DNA of 64,000 bases from Bartonella sp. 220B. GTDB taxonomy: Bacteria; Pseudomonadota; Alphaproteobacteria; Rhizobiales; Rhizobiaceae. The stretch lies in assembly GCF_026930205.1 (NCBI RefSeq), contig NZ_JANHOI010000004.1, positions 114,858 through 178,857 on the forward strand, read 5' to 3'. The translations under genes were made by a program, and so were the position numbers. This document shows, one piece after another, positions 42,088-53,070 of this stretch (within the stretch, counting starts at the first letter, position 1; each line of letters opens with the position of its first letter). Below the pieces are notes generated by a model. The model was not told where the DNA came from, searched no databases, and saw nothing but the letters and a program-made list of their open reading frames with translations.

Positions 42088-43968
42088 TCAATTTACATAA
42101 ATGTCTTTTTTGACCAAAAAATTGCCGCGTTTTTGTCCTTCAGAACTAAAAGAAAAAGTAAAAGGCCAAACGAGACTGTTAGCAAGGCATTGAATATCCT
42201 GACAGAGCGTTTCTGAGCTATGCGTTTTTCGCAATCGTGCCTGCAATCTAAATTCATTCTGTAGATCTTGCATAATAGAAAATGAAATTGTTCCCAAAAT
42301 GGATAAACTCCAATCTGCAGTACGCATCAATGATTCTATTACCTTTATCGTACTGTTTGAAAACGTTGTTTGAATATCCCAGAGATCAAAAGCTGTTGAA
42401 AGAGCTTCGTTCCCCATTAAGAGAAATTGCTCATTTTTTGAAAGTCTCATCTGTAAATCATTCAAATCATATCCTAATAATCGACCAGAAGACAGTTTCA
42501 ATGTTAATTTACCCTGCATCTTCGAAAAGATTTCTGACCAAGAACTACCAAACGTTTCTGCCGTCATAGTAAAGTTTGCTTTGCTCTGTGCAAATGGAGT
42601 CATTCTCAGAGCCTCTGTAGCAGTTTGTATATCAACAGAAGTTCCTGAAATGTGTCCTCTAATATGCATTTTCTTCCCAGTTGGTATAACTTCAATATTA
42701 CTTTGCAATGAGCCACCAAAAACATTTGCATGTCCCAGATCAAAAATACCATGCCCATTTTTTATTTGTATCGCAGCAGCTAAATTCGTAAGTGCGAATT
42801 TTCCTACTTTTGCTTGTGGCGAAGAAAGCCGTATATCCACTCCAATACGATCAAAAATTTCCATATCAAGGAATGAATCCTGTTTTTTAACAGAAGAAAA
42901 CATTGATCCCAAAACATTAAAATCTAGGTTATCAAATGCTAAAGATCCCATTACAATTGGGACATAGTCCTGAAAATCAACTTCTAAAGCTCCACGCGCA
43001 TTTGCTGTACCCATCGTAAATACAACATTATTCATTTGGATATGCATTGGCTGTGCTAAAAAACCAGAATCCCATACAATAGGTGCTTTTAATCTATGCC
43101 CCCAAAACTGATTACCTCCCATCCAAGACAATGTCTGATCCCAACCAGGAGAACGCATCGATAGCTTTCCATCAAAACGATAATATTCAGATAATCGTGC
43201 CTGCCCTATAAAGGTTACACCACCACGCACAGAATTGAGACTTGCCTTAATCTGGCTTTTCCCTCCTGCTAAAAGCAGCAACGCTTGATTGGCATCAATT
43301 GATAATTTAGTTAACTCTCCGCGCCAACGAGCAACCGCACGAAATTTCACTTCCTGCGTCGATTCGGGCCAATCTAAGGTCGCATTTAAACCCGTTATCT
43401 TTTCTGCTATTCTGGAAAGGCGATCATGATACACAAGAACACCATTTTCAACCACAATCCGCCCAAACGGTTGCTTTAAAAGACGCTCTATATCAGGATG
43501 GTCAGGATTATGCTTCAATATTTCACGAGCACTGCGTATTGCTAATCCTAATGCACCTTGTGATCGTGAAAAACTATCAAAAAAATCTGCAGCTGTTTTA
43601 ACAGGCTTTTCCATAACAAACTGAGGATGCACAATTCGCGTTTCTGAAAAAGAAACATGTCCAAAAAGAAGATCAATTAAAGAAAGATCAACCTCTATTG
43701 ATTCAGCTTCCATCAACGGCAAAACATGATTTATCTTTGATGTTAAAGTAACACCAGAAAGAAGTGCTTTAGGGGAAGGAAAAAGATTCAATCGTGGCGG
43801 ATCACGCAATTGCACATTATAACCCGTCCACGCACTCAAATCCTGTGCTAAACGAATACGAATCGTATCGGTAGAAACAAGATAAGGTAAAACAAAAAGA
43901 CCTACTCCAAACAATAAAATAATTGTAATAAAAATTCCGCTCAAAAATTTTATTATTCTAATGCACAC
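42088..43968 (-). CDS. AsmA-family periplasmic protein
   Basis: The 626-residue product has a single N-terminal membrane helix (about residues 9-30, IFITIILLFGVGLFVLPYLV) and a long periplasmic beta-rich region. The opening YLVSTDTIRIRLAQDLSAWT, then LRDPPRLNLFPSPKALLSGV, is the AsmA N-terminal domain. The C-terminal part has SANFTMTAETFGSSWSEIF-like and GKLTLKLSSGRLLGYDLNDL segments typical of the AsmA_2 domain. These proteins act as bridge-like phospholipid carriers or affect outer-membrane assembly. The start is a GTG preceded by AGAGGAAG. Confidence 0.85.
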   Translation of the reverse strand: MCIRIIKFLSGIFITIILLFGVGLFVLPYLVSTDTIRIRLAQDLSAWTGYNVQLRDPPRLNLFPSPKALLSGVTLTSKINHVLPLMEAESIEVDLSLIDLLFGHVSFSETRIVHPQFVMEKPVKTAADFFDSFSRSQGALGLAIRSAREILKHNPDHPDIERLLKQPFGRIVVENGVLVYHDRLSRIAEKITGLNATLDWPESTQEVKFRAVARWRGELTKLSIDANQALLLLAGGKSQIKASLNSVRGGVTFIGQARLSEYYRFDGKLSMRSPGWDQTLSWMGGNQFWGHRLKAPIVWDSGFLAQPMHIQMNNVVFTMGTANARGALEVDFQDYVPIVMGSLAFDNLDFNVLGSMFSSVKKQDSFLDMEIFDRIGVDIRLSSPQAKVGKFALTNLAAAIQIKNGHGIFDLGHANVFGGSLQSNIEVIPTGKKMHIRGHISGTSVDIQTATEALRMTPFAQSKANFTMTAETFGSSWSEIFSKMQGKLTLKLSSGRLLGYDLNDLQMRLSKNEQFLLMGNEALSTAFDLWDIQTTFSNSTIKVIESLMRTADWSLSILGTISFSIMQDLQNEFRLQARLRKTHSSETLCQDIQCLANSLVWPFTFSFSSEGQKRGNFLVKKDIYVN

Positions 43969-44292
43969 AATCTTCCTCTACACTCTCACTCCTATTAACA
44001 AGATTAAAAGCAAACTTAAATGATCGTTAAAAAACTTCCTATAATCCTAAACTTTGCCTTATTTCATTTAACAACTTCATTATTCTTGTTCTTATCCAAA
44101 GTTTATGAGAACAGCAATGTTGCTGCTTCTTTACAAAGTGATTATTTTAAAAGCTGTCAAAAATTATAAAATACATAATATTATCGTACCAATCTTTACT
44201 GTTCTCATAAGAATATTGCTATAAAACGCTATTGTCTTGTCAGAAAATGCTTTACAAAAAAATAAACAGCCCTATTGAAAGGATCTCTCTCA
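43969..44292. other. Divergent intergenic region, no supported gene
   Basis: About 320 bp between the AsmA and folD genes, which point away from each other. It should contain both promoters. It is AT-rich, has no open frame of note, and I see no hairpin or riboswitch-like structure. Confidence 0.4.
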
Positions 44293-45192
44293 ATGAATAA
44301 TATTATCGACGGAAAAAAGCTCGCTGAAGAGATTATTGTAAAAGTTAAGGCTGAAACAACAAAACTTCGCAATAACTACAATATACAACCTGGTATCGCC
44401 GTCATTATTGTCGGAAACGACCCCGCGAGTCAGGTTTATGTTTCATCAAAAAGCAAGAAAGCCGAAGAATGTGGTTTTTTTTCAATTAAACATATGGTTT
44501 CCAAAGAAACACAAGAACCCGAACTTCTTCAGCGCATTGCTGCGTTAAATTCTGACCCTAAAATCCATGGCATTTTGGTGCAACTTCCTCTGCCTGCCCA
44601 TATCAATACAAACCGCATAACACAAGCCATTGCTTTCCAAAAAGATGTTGATGGCTTCCATTATATCAATGTAGGAAAACTCGCAACCAATAACCTTGAA
44701 GATGCTATCATTCCTTGTACACCAGCAGGCGCTATGATGATGATTGAACAACAATGCGGACGAGATTTATCCGGTCTTGATGCCGTTGTTATTGGACGCT
44801 CTAATATTGTAGGAAAACCTATGGCCGCTCTTTTAACTGCAGCAAATGCTACCGTAACAATTGCCCACAGTCGTACGCGTGACCTTGATGATGTATGTCG
44901 TAGTGCCGATATTTTAGTAGCAGCTATAGGTCGCCCACAAATGATTAAAAAAGACTGGGTTAAAAATGGTGCCATTGTTATTGATGTTGGCATTAATCGC
45001 ATTGCAGCTCCAGAAAAAGGTATAGACAAGACACGTCTTGTTGGTGATGTCGATTTTGAAGCAATAAAAGAAAAAGCTGCTGCAATTACCCCTGTTCCAG
45101 GAGGAGTTGGACCTATGACAATTGCCATGCTCATGGTTAACACACTCAAAGCAGCTGCTCGAGCACACAATCTTCCTATACCAAAATTCTAA
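44293..45192 (+). CDS. folD: Bifunctional methylenetetrahydrofolate dehydrogenase/cyclohydrolase
   Basis: FolD interconverts 5,10-methylene-, methenyl- and 10-formyl-tetrahydrofolate, supplying formyl groups for purines and fMet. The 299-residue protein begins [20 protein letters not shown] and contains the catalytic lysine region [32 protein letters not shown], the NADP-binding [17 protein letters not shown] and the C-terminal [19 protein letters not shown]. The ATG at 44293 is used. A TTG six codons earlier extends the frame, but the AAAGGAT Shine-Dalgarno fits the ATG. Confidence 0.97.
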   Translation: MNNIIDGKKLAEEIIVKVKAETTKLRNNYNIQPGIAVIIVGNDPASQVYVSSKSKKAEECGFFSIKHMVSKETQEPELLQRIAALNSDPKIHGILVQLPLPAHINTNRITQAIAFQKDVDGFHYINVGKLATNNLEDAIIPCTPAGAMMMIEQQCGRDLSGLDAVVIGRSNIVGKPMAALLTAANATVTIAHSRTRDLDDVCRSADILVAAIGRPQMIKKDWVKNGAIVIDVGINRIAAPEKGIDKTRLVGDVDFEAIKEKAAAITPVPGGVGPMTIAMLMVNTLKAAARAHNLPIPKF

Positions 45193-45239
45193 GAAATTTT
45201 ATGCATATTCAATTTTAATTGCAATGAATATTCCTTTAC

Positions 45240-47063
45240 TCACGCCATAAAAACAGATGCTCCTTGATCTGCACGATTAACGGATTGGCGAAAAACACGA
45301 AAAAGCTCACGCCCAACACCATATTCGTTCTTTGAAAGATCAGGAGGCGTGATCGTTCGTGCATGAAATTTTGACAAATCTTCCAAAAGAGCTAATTCTC
45401 CCACATGCGCATCAAGACAAACGATATCGCCATCTTGCAAACGTGCAAGGGGACCATTATCCAAAGCTTCTGGTGTTACATGGATTGCTGCTGGAATTTT
45501 CCCTGATGCACCTGACATACGTCCGTCCGTTATTAACGCTACTTTTTGACCTCGATCTTGTAAAAGACCTAAAATTGTCGTTAATTTATGAAGTTCTGGC
45601 ATGCCATTGGCTCTTGGCCCTTGATAACGGATGACAGCGATAAAGTCTTTGTCATTCAACGCTCCAGATTTAAAAGCCTTTTGTAGTCCCTCTTGATCAT
45701 CAAAGACAAGAACTGGTGCTTCAATTCGCCAATGTTCAGATTTAACAGAAGAAACTTTAATAATAGCTGTCCCTAAATCTCCTGATAAAACACGTATACC
45801 ACCATCAGATTGAAAGGGGTTTTTCCACCCTACTAATACCTTCTGATCACCACTTTCCTTGAGAGCAGGCACACGCATTACGCTGCCATCAGCAGAAAGT
45901 TTTACTTCAATTGCATAAGCATTGAGATCTTTACCAAAAACTGTACAAACATCCTCATGCACTAACCCTGCCTCAATGAGCTCGCGAATAACAAATCCCA
46001 TACCACCAGCGGCATGAAAATAATTGATATCCGATAAACCGTTAGGATAAATCCGTGCTAAAAGAGGAACAACTGAAGAAACTTCTGCAATATCATGCCA
46101 CGTCAACTGAATCCCGCAAGCAGAAGCCATAGCAATCAAATGAATTGCATGGTTAGTCGATCCTCCTGTCGCATTTAATCCTACAAGAGCATTCACGAAA
46201 GAACGTTCATCAACTATCATACCAAGGGGACTATAATCATCGCCAAGGGCTGTCATTTCAAGTACACGCTGAGTGGCTTCCTTTGTTAAAGCATCACGCA
46301 ACGGTGTATTCGCATTGATGAAAGAAGCTCCCGGCATATGGAGTCCCATCATCTCCAGTATCATCTGATTTGAGTTAGCAGTTCCATAAAATGTACAGGT
46401 TCCTGGTCCATGGTAAGAACGTGCTTCTGATTCCAGTAATGTTTGGCGATCTATCTTATTTTCTGCGTAAAGCTGGCGTATCTTGGCTTTTTCATCATTG
46501 CTTTGCCCACTTGTCATAGGACCCGCAGGAATAAAAATTCCTGGTAAGTGACCAAATGTGAGCGCTCCAATTACTAAACCAGGTACGATTTTATCACAAA
46601 CCCCAAGATACAATGCAGCATCAAACAGCTCGTGTGATAAACCTATAGCGGTCGCCATTGCAATTACTTCACGGGAAAAAAGAGAAAGCTCCATTCCCGC
46701 ATTTCCTTGTGTTATACCATCACACATCGCAGGAACACCACCTGCCACTTGTGCAACGCCACCAACCATACGAGCAGCCTCTTTAATGAGATGAGGAAAA
46801 GACGAAAAAGGTTGATGTGATGAAAGGATATCATTATATGCAGTGATAATACCAATATTTCCAACAATATTACGCTTTAATCGCTCTTTGTCTATTTGAC
46901 CACAGGCCGCAAACCCATGAGCCTGATTGGCACATCCTAAAAAACTTCTCTTAGGACGATTTTCCCACGCCTTAGCAATACGATCTAAATAAATTTCTCG
47001 TGTTGGTAAAGAACGCTCATAAATCTTTCTTGTAACCGTAGCAATTGTTTTAGAAAGTGCCAT
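45240..47063 (-). CDS. edd: Phosphogluconate dehydratase
   Basis: Edd dehydrates 6-phosphogluconate to 2-keto-3-deoxy-6-phosphogluconate, the defining Entner-Doudoroff step, with a 4Fe-4S cluster. The protein (607 residues) shows [79 protein letters not shown] and [20 protein letters not shown], matching the IlvD/Edd family, and the cluster-binding cysteines are present. Edd rather than IlvD is indicated by length, by [15 protein letters not shown], and by the zwf-pgl-edd cluster. I start it at 47063; an ATG six codons earlier overlaps its own ribosome binding site (GAGGGGG). Confidence 0.94.
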   Translation of the reverse strand: MALSKTIATVTRKIYERSLPTREIYLDRIAKAWENRPKRSFLGCANQAHGFAACGQIDKERLKRNIVGNIGIITAYNDILSSHQPFSSFPHLIKEAARMVGGVAQVAGGVPAMCDGITQGNAGMELSLFSREVIAMATAIGLSHELFDAALYLGVCDKIVPGLVIGALTFGHLPGIFIPAGPMTSGQSNDEKAKIRQLYAENKIDRQTLLESEARSYHGPGTCTFYGTANSNQMILEMMGLHMPGASFINANTPLRDALTKEATQRVLEMTALGDDYSPLGMIVDERSFVNALVGLNATGGSTNHAIHLIAMASACGIQLTWHDIAEVSSVVPLLARIYPNGLSDINYFHAAGGMGFVIRELIEAGLVHEDVCTVFGKDLNAYAIEVKLSADGSVMRVPALKESGDQKVLVGWKNPFQSDGGIRVLSGDLGTAIIKVSSVKSEHWRIEAPVLVFDDQEGLQKAFKSGALNDKDFIAVIRYQGPRANGMPELHKLTTILGLLQDRGQKVALITDGRMSGASGKIPAAIHVTPEALDNGPLARLQDGDIVCLDAHVGELALLEDLSKFHARTITPPDLSKNEYGVGRELFRVFRQSVNRADQGASVFMA

Positions 47064-47129
47064 AATTTTATACCCCCTCATTTACGCTTTCCATCATTAA
47101 CGAGAGATTGCGTGTTCTCTAAATCTGTA

Positions 47130-47858
47130 TCACATTTTCACTTCGCTTATTTCATTTTCATCGGGTGACCAATAAACCTGAACAAGGTGATGGGCATTGC
47201 GTAAAACCGCACGAACAGGCATTTTCATTTCATCCCCATCCTGACAAACTTCTTCAAAACAATCGCGTTTCTGAAAACCTTCAAAATGGAGAAGTATGCA
47301 ACGAGATTGTATGATAACTGGCAAAGTTAACGTAAGTCTTGGCTCTAAAGCGCTCTTTGCATGAAGTGGCAAAACGAGCGCCTGCGTTTGAAGATCAAGC
47401 GCTTGTTTCAAACGATCGGCATCAGGAAAAAAAGAAGCAGTATGTCCATCTTTCCCCATTCCTAAAACAATAACATCAAATGGTCTAGGCAAGGTATTAA
47501 TACGACTAGCAGCTGAAAAAGCTGCAAGTTCAACAGTGATTGCTTTATGATAAAGTCCTACAAAATGTGCTTTAGACGCAAAGTTTTGTAATAAATGACA
47601 CCGTACCATATGTTCATTTGAACGCTCATGCTGAGTAGGTACAAAGCGTTCATCAATCAAAGTGATGATAATATTTTGCCAATCAATATCAGCTTTTGAC
47701 AAATAATGAAAAAATAATTCTGGTGTTTTACCACCAGAAACTGCTAAAATTGCGCGCTTACGCTCAAGAACAGCCACACTAAGCTCTGCTGCAACACGAT
47801 CAGCTAATGCTAAAGCTAGGGACGTCGGTGTTTCAAAATTTAAACGGTCAATATTCAT
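47130..47858 (-). CDS. pgl: 6-phosphogluconolactonase
   Basis: Pgl hydrolyses 6-phosphogluconolactone, the product of Zwf. The protein (about 242 residues) is of the DevB/NagB-like class with ILAVSGGKTPELFFHYLSKA, WQNIIITLIDERFVPTQHER, SNEHMV and the phosphate-binding VIVLGMGKDGHTASFFPDA. The ATG at 47858 has AAGAAG ten bases upstream, so I prefer it to the GTG three codons earlier. It sits 19 bp after zwf and 66 bp before edd, forming an operon that channels glucose-6-phosphate to the Entner-Doudoroff route. Confidence 0.95.
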   Translation of the reverse strand: MNIDRLNFETPTSLALALADRVAAELSVAVLERKRAILAVSGGKTPELFFHYLSKADIDWQNIIITLIDERFVPTQHERSNEHMVRCHLLQNFASKAHFVGLYHKAITVELAAFSAASRINTLPRPFDVIVLGMGKDGHTASFFPDADRLKQALDLQTQALVLPLHAKSALEPRLTLTLPVIIQSRCILLHFEGFQKRDCFEEVCQDGDEMKMPVRAVLRNAHHLVQVYWSPDENEISEVKM

Positions 47859-47877
47859 TCCACGCACACTTCTTACT

Positions 47878-49353
47878 CTAAACTAAGTTGTTCCATATAC
47901 GCCCATCACGTTCCATCAAAAGTGCCGAAGCAGATGGTCCCCACGAACCGGCACTATATCCATGAACAGGTTGCTTTATTGCTTGCCATCCCTCAAGAAT
48001 AGGATCAATCCAATACCAAGCAGCTTCAACTTCATCTCGACGCATAAATAGGGTTTGATCTCCGCGAATAACATCCATCAAGAGACGTTCATAAGCATCA
48101 GGATTACGTTCAGAAAACGCAGAGGCAAAACTCATATCCAATGGAATATGACGAAATCGCATACCACCAGGACCTGGATCCTTAATCATCAACCATTGCT
48201 TGACCCCTTCATTAGGCTGAAGACGAATAACGAGACGATTAGAAAAAATTTCATCTAAATTCGTATTAAAAATATTATGAGGAATGGGTTTAAAAACAAC
48301 AACAATTTCAGACATCCGTGTAGACATGCGTTTACCAGTTCGTAAATAAAAAGGTGTCTCTGCCCAACGCCAATTGTTAATCTTAACCTTAAGTGCGACA
48401 AATGTTTCGCTCTGACTGACTTTTTTCCCTAAATCATCAAGATAAGAACCCACAGAAACACCATTCAAGGTACCAGAAAGATACTGCCCACGTACAGTGT
48501 ATTGCTCTACATTATGCACATCAAGAGGTGTTAAAGAATGTAAGACTTTCAGTTTTTCATCACGTACAGCATTTGCTCTATTGGTAAAGGGTATTTCCAT
48601 AGCAACCAAACAGAGCAATTGCAGCATATGATTCTGTACCATATCGCGTAGAGCACCTGTACTGTCATAATATTCTGCACGTCCTTCCAATCCTAAAGAT
48701 TCAGCAACCGTTATCTGAACATGATCAATATAATTGGAATTCCATAACGGTTCATAGAATGTATTGACAAACCTCAATGCCATTAAGTTTTGAACTGTTT
48801 CTTTACCAAGATAATGATCAATACGAAAGATTTGATCTTCCTCAAACACTCTTGCAAAGATATCATTGAGCGCAATTGCTGTTCTTACATCACGGCCAAT
48901 AGGTTTTTCGATAATAATCCGTGTTTTCTGCGTTACCAAGGCATTTTGGACTAATCTCATCGCGATATCATCAAAAAGGTGCGATCCAACCGCTAAATAA
49001 AAAGCTCTAACATCAGCTGGATTTTTTGACAAAACTAGAGCAAGATCGCACCATCCCCGATCTGACGTGATATCAACAGAAACGTAGATTAAACGCGAAA
49101 GAAAACGATTCAATTCAATTTGGTTGAGACTTTTTGGATGAACATGTTTTTCTAGAGAAGCGCGAACAAAATTTCGATATTCTTCACGACTTAATGAAGA
49201 GCGTGAAACCCCTATAATGCGTGTTGGCTCACTCAATTGTCCAACACACTGGCAATGATAGAGGGCTGGAATAAGTTTGCGTGACGTTAAATCACCATTT
49301 CCACCAAAAACAATACAATCAAAGGAAGAGACTGGAATAATTCGACTCACCAT
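47878..49353 (-). CDS. zwf: Glucose-6-phosphate 1-dehydrogenase
   Basis: Zwf oxidises glucose-6-phosphate to the lactone with NAD(P)+. The 491-residue enzyme has the coenzyme motif FGGNGDLTSRKLIPALYHC at about residues 16-34, the active-site signature RIDHYLGKETVQNLMALRF (residues about 177-195), IIEKPIGRDVRTAIALND, and FYLRTGKRMSTRMSEIVVVF. It is the first gene of the zwf-pgl-edd operon. The length is typical. Confidence 0.97.
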   Translation of the reverse strand: MVSRIIPVSSFDCIVFGGNGDLTSRKLIPALYHCQCVGQLSEPTRIIGVSRSSLSREEYRNFVRASLEKHVHPKSLNQIELNRFLSRLIYVSVDITSDRGWCDLALVLSKNPADVRAFYLAVGSHLFDDIAMRLVQNALVTQKTRIIIEKPIGRDVRTAIALNDIFARVFEEDQIFRIDHYLGKETVQNLMALRFVNTFYEPLWNSNYIDHVQITVAESLGLEGRAEYYDSTGALRDMVQNHMLQLLCLVAMEIPFTNRANAVRDEKLKVLHSLTPLDVHNVEQYTVRGQYLSGTLNGVSVGSYLDDLGKKVSQSETFVALKVKINNWRWAETPFYLRTGKRMSTRMSEIVVVFKPIPHNIFNTNLDEIFSNRLVIRLQPNEGVKQWLMIKDPGPGGMRFRHIPLDMSFASAFSERNPDAYERLLMDVIRGDQTLFMRRDEVEAAWYWIDPILEGWQAIKQPVHGYSAGSWGPSASALLMERDGRIWNNLV

Positions 49354-49472
49354 GAACTTGTCTCTCTTCTCATTTAATTATAAAAGCTTAAACAATTTAT
49401 AGAAGCTCCAATCATTAAAGCAGATAGATCTTAAACAAGCCATTAATTTTCTTCGTTTTAAACAATATCCAG

Positions 49473-50756
49473 TTACAAATAATCCATTAAAGAAAACCAG
49501 CGCATTACTAAAAACACAAGCGGATAACGCAGAACTTTTCCACCTGGAAAAGATGAAATCTTTAAATCCTGAAAAGACGCAAAACGTTCATGCTTCCCAG
49601 TGAGCCACTCAGAATATAATTTCCCTATAAAAGGAGCAAGTATAACCCCATGTCCTGAATAACCACCACAATAAGTTATACCCGAAAGAAGTTGGCGAAC
49701 ATAAGGCATACGTTCAACTGTGATCGCAACCGTTCCCCCCCAATGATGAGTCAGCTTTATAGAGTGTAGATGAGGATAAATTTCAATAATCTGCCGTCGT
49801 ATACGTTCTTCTAAATTTGTAGGATACTGATTATCATAACTTTCTACTCCACCAAATAATAAGCGATTATCAATGCTTTTACGAAAATAGCGTACCATAA
49901 AACGGGAATCATCTACCGATTCTCCTCCCTGAAGAATCGAATCGTCTTTTGATAATGGTTCCGTTGCTCCAATATAAGAGCGGATAGAAAAAATATTTTT
50001 TTCAATAAAATGCTGAAGTCCAAGTTTATAACCATTGGTCGCCAATAAAACATGTTCAGCCTTTATCTTGCCCCGTTCTGTTAGCACGCTATAATGGCTA
50101 CTATCGCGTTTTACTGCAGTTACTTGCGTCTTCTCATAAAGCTTAGCACCAGCGTTTTTTGCATTTTTTGCTAATTCAACAACGAGCTTTAGAGGATTTA
50201 TATGACCAGTATTCGCATCATAAATACCACCATGATAAAAAGAAGAGCCAAGCCGCTTAGCTGTTTCATCCTTGTCCAGAAAAGTAAGACCATGATAGCC
50301 ATAACGTTGCATTGTTTCCACATGCCGTTGATAAGATGTGAGTTCACGTTTTTTATGGGTAACGGAAAGATGCCCTTCCGTAAAGTCACACTGACAATCG
50401 GACATCGCACACCAAGATAGAACATCTCTTTTGGCTTCTTCAGCGAGATCAAACAGGACTTTACTTCGCTCAAAACCATATTTTTTTTCCAATGTTTCTA
50501 CCCATTGTCGTTGCCCCGTTCCCAATTGCCCACCATTGCGCCCTGAAGCACCATCACCAAACCGTGAAGCTTCAAACAAAACAACATGGACTCCAGCCTT
50601 AGCTAAATGATACGCCGCTGAAAGCCCTGTAAATCCACCGCCGATAATAGCCACATCGCACTGTATCTGTTCATCCAAAAACGGATAAGAAGGACGTTCT
50701 TCTAAACTATCTTCATACCAAGAAATTCCCGGAGAAATCGGATTGTCATTCATCAT
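49473..50756 (-). CDS. FAD-dependent oxidoreductase, gamma-glutamylputrescine oxidase (PuuB) type
   Basis: A DAO-family flavoprotein of about 427 residues. The N-terminal Rossmann motif is DVAIIGGGFTGLSAAYHLAK, followed by FEASRFGDGASGRNGGQLGT, a signature shared with PuuB and related gamma-glutamyl-polyamine or glycine/D-amino-acid oxidases. The C-terminal YCGGYSGHGVILAPFIGKLY completes the FAD site. The frame overlaps the preceding glutamine-synthetase-like gene if opened further upstream. I chose the ATG at 50756 because GAGG lies nine bases before it. The pairing with a PuuA-like gene suggests polyamine (putrescine) breakdown, which is inferred from context. Confidence 0.82.
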   Translation of the reverse strand: MMNDNPISPGISWYEDSLEERPSYPFLDEQIQCDVAIIGGGFTGLSAAYHLAKAGVHVVLFEASRFGDGASGRNGGQLGTGQRQWVETLEKKYGFERSKVLFDLAEEAKRDVLSWCAMSDCQCDFTEGHLSVTHKKRELTSYQRHVETMQRYGYHGLTFLDKDETAKRLGSSFYHGGIYDANTGHINPLKLVVELAKNAKNAGAKLYEKTQVTAVKRDSSHYSVLTERGKIKAEHVLLATNGYKLGLQHFIEKNIFSIRSYIGATEPLSKDDSILQGGESVDDSRFMVRYFRKSIDNRLLFGGVESYDNQYPTNLEERIRRQIIEIYPHLHSIKLTHHWGGTVAITVERMPYVRQLLSGITYCGGYSGHGVILAPFIGKLYSEWLTGKHERFASFQDLKISSFPGGKVLRYPLVFLVMRWFSLMDYL

Positions 50757-50767
50757 CGTGATAAACC

Positions 50768-52195
50768 TCAAACATTGAGCAAGAGATACTCGCGCTCCCA
50801 CGGACTAATCACTTCCATAAAAGTTTCAAACTCTTGTCGTTTGATTGCAGCGTAAGTACTGACAAATACATCTCCTAGAATTGCGCGTATTGCTGTATCT
50901 TGTTCAAATAAATTGACCGCTTCAATGAGTCCACGTGGTAATTCAATATTATCAGCATTGACATTATTTGTTGTTGGCTCATCGGGTTCAAGCTTTTGCT
51001 GTAATCCAATGAGACCGCAAGCCAAAGAAGCTGCAAGAGCTAAATAGGGATTAGCATCTGACGAAGGGAGTCTATTTTCAACACGCCGTCCTTGTGGAGC
51101 AGAACGAGGTACACGAAAAGCCGTGGTACGATTATCATATCCCCATCGCAAATTAACAGGTGCTGAAATATCAGGCATAAGACGTCGATAAGAATTTACA
51201 TAAGGAGCTAGCATGACAAGTCCCCCCGCCATATGTCTTTGTAATCCACCAATAAAATGGCGAAAAAAGACACTTTCCTCACCATCTTCTTGGGTAAAAA
51301 TGTTCATACCTGTCTTCTGATTAACAACCGATTGGTGAATATGCATAGCAGAACCCGGCTGTCCTTGAATGGGCTTGGCCATAAAGGTCGCATACATATT
51401 ATGCTTAAGTGCCGCTTCACGAATTGTGCGTTTAAACATAAACACTTGATCAGCTAATTCAATTGGATCACCATGGCGTAAATTGATTTCAAACTGGCCA
51501 GCCCCCTCCTCATGAATGAGCGTATCAATTTCTAACCCTTGCGCTTCTGAAAAATGATAAATATCATCAATGAACTCATCAAATTCATTTACACCAGCAA
51601 TCGAATAGCCCTGTCCCCCACCAATTGAGCGTCCAGAACGACCAACTGGAGGTACTAAAGGATAATCAGGATCAGGATTTTTCTCTACCAAATAAAACTC
51701 AATCTCTGGTGAAACAACCGGCTTTAGCCCCATTTCTGTGTAAAAATCAATCACTGTTCGCAAAACATTGCGTGGTGTATAATCCACAATCTGCCCGTTT
51801 TGATACACAAGATCACAAATCACTTGTGCGGTAGGCGCATCTTCCCATGGCACAATGCTTAACGTAGAAAGATCAGGCTCAAGGCGTAAATCTCCATCTG
51901 TTTTGGGATATTCAAAACCATGTCCATCTTCAGGATAATCGCCTGAAATTGTTGCCACAAAAACAGCTGAAGGCAATGCCAACGATGTTTCTGATGTAAA
52001 TTTCTTAGAAAGCATCATCTTGCCACGTGGTACACCTGCTTGATCAGGCGTAATACACTCAATATCTTCTACATTACGAAAAGCAAGCCACTGCGAAACT
52101 TGCTCCCAATTGTCTACACCACGTAAATTTTTGAGAAAGCCAGAAACAGATTTAGAACCCTTACTTTTCATTTGTTTACCATTTTTCACAGCCAT
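50768..52195 (-). CDS. Glutamine synthetase-family ligase, gamma-glutamylpolyamine synthetase (PuuA) type
   Basis: The 475-residue protein has the glutamine synthetase fold: an N-terminal beta-grasp region (DIECITPDQAGVPRGKMML), the catalytic KPVVSPEIEFYLVEK, EEGAGQFEINLRHGDPIELA, and AKPIQGQPGSAMHIHQSVV, and NRLPSSDANPYLALAASLAC. Unlike GlnA it lacks the C-terminal adenylylation tyrosine loop in recognisable form. Together with the flavoprotein 11 bp downstream it matches a PuuA-PuuB pair that glutamylates and then oxidises putrescine. True substrate unknown. Confidence 0.85.
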   Translation of the reverse strand: MAVKNGKQMKSKGSKSVSGFLKNLRGVDNWEQVSQWLAFRNVEDIECITPDQAGVPRGKMMLSKKFTSETSLALPSAVFVATISGDYPEDGHGFEYPKTDGDLRLEPDLSTLSIVPWEDAPTAQVICDLVYQNGQIVDYTPRNVLRTVIDFYTEMGLKPVVSPEIEFYLVEKNPDPDYPLVPPVGRSGRSIGGGQGYSIAGVNEFDEFIDDIYHFSEAQGLEIDTLIHEEGAGQFEINLRHGDPIELADQVFMFKRTIREAALKHNMYATFMAKPIQGQPGSAMHIHQSVVNQKTGMNIFTQEDGEESVFFRHFIGGLQRHMAGGLVMLAPYVNSYRRLMPDISAPVNLRWGYDNRTTAFRVPRSAPQGRRVENRLPSSDANPYLALAASLACGLIGLQQKLEPDEPTTNNVNADNIELPRGLIEAVNLFEQDTAIRAILGDVFVSTYAAIKRQEFETFMEVISPWEREYLLLNV

Positions 52196-52370
52196 GACAC
52201 ACTAACTCAAAAAAAATAACCAAGTTCCGCCCTCATGGTATCACTCCATCTATGAACGTCACGAAAAAACTTTATCAATGTAATTTTTAAAGAATGTCAT
52301 AACTTCCATCAAGGTAAAAGAGACCTTACCATCATTATAAGCTGCTTACACTATCAAATAGAGAAAAAAA

Positions 52371-52407
52371 TGGTACTGCACGCGATACATCGGTGCTAAC
52401 GTTCTCT
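52371..52407 (+). repeat. 37-bp imperfect direct repeat, left copy
   Basis: The sequence starting TGGTACTGCACGCGATACAT and ending GCTAACGTTCTCT matches 54291-54327 (TGGTACTGGACGCGTTACGT ... GCTAACCTTCTCT) at about 32 of 37 positions, in the same orientation. The pair brackets about 1.9 kb that includes the DUF6622 gene and the decayed G+C-rich DNA. Confidence 0.6.
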
Positions 52408-52895
52408 TAAAAACACACAGATAATTACAACCAGCTTCAAAAAACAGCCTTACCAATGAAGTATTGGCTAGATGGTTGCGTGCACAACGCAATAATGACA
52501 CACTGATTCCCGCAAGCCTACTTCACATATTGTACGCGTAGCCTGTACGGAGTCTGCCGCTCCTAAATACTCAGACGTAATGCTACTGGATCGTACAGTG
52601 ACCGCAGTTGCACCCTTAACACCGGTTCCTAGCATATCATAATGCTTGACAAAAGCATCATGCCATCATAGCAATCGCTTTGCGTATGGGTTACACAACA
52701 TAGTTCTACAAACTGTTGACGCATTGCTAAGCTGGCGCATTGCCAAGCTAAGAGTTTTCTTGCCCACCTACACCAATGAGACCATCACTATCCTCTTTTT
52801 GAATCGTAAAACAAAATGATTTACCATGAGCGATAAACCATCTGTTCAAAGTCCAGCTAGCTTAAATTCATAGCATTTCTAAACCTTTAGGTTCG

Positions 52896-52918
52896 CTCTG
52901 CCCCCCTTGGGGGCAGAG
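52896..52918. terminator. Perfect 10-bp hairpin, terminator-like
   Basis: CTCTGCCCCC (52896-52905) and GGGGGCAGAG (52909-52918) form a perfect stem with a three-base loop. It lies about 150 bp past the DUF6622 stop (minus strand) and lacks a T-run, so intrinsic termination is uncertain. It may instead mark the edge of an inserted segment. Confidence 0.4.
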
Positions 52919-53070
52919 TCAGAATATCACTTCCGTCACGTATTCACGCGCTGGGACAAAAAATCTGAAACTATGAGGCAACGCTGCGTTTGTATGCAAC
53001 GTTGTTATTAGGAATAAGCTTCTATTGAGATAATTCTGATGTGAGTCCCCCACAGCTAATGCTAGAGGGA

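Larger units (their letters stand above)
52196..53070. other. Start of accessory block, largely non-coding or decayed
   Basis: This stretch of about 875 bp begins the accessory block. From about 52480 it looks more G+C-rich than the flanks. One minus-strand frame at 52635-52468 stays open for 55 codons (ATG start, MLGTGVKGATAVTVRSSSIT and so on, ending CHYCVVHATI) but has no ribosome binding site and I recognise no family. At 52722-52752 a 16-bp unit CGCATTGCTAAGCTGG is repeated imperfectly in tandem. A perfect hairpin is listed separately. The likeliest reading is remnants of integrated DNA. Confidence 0.45.
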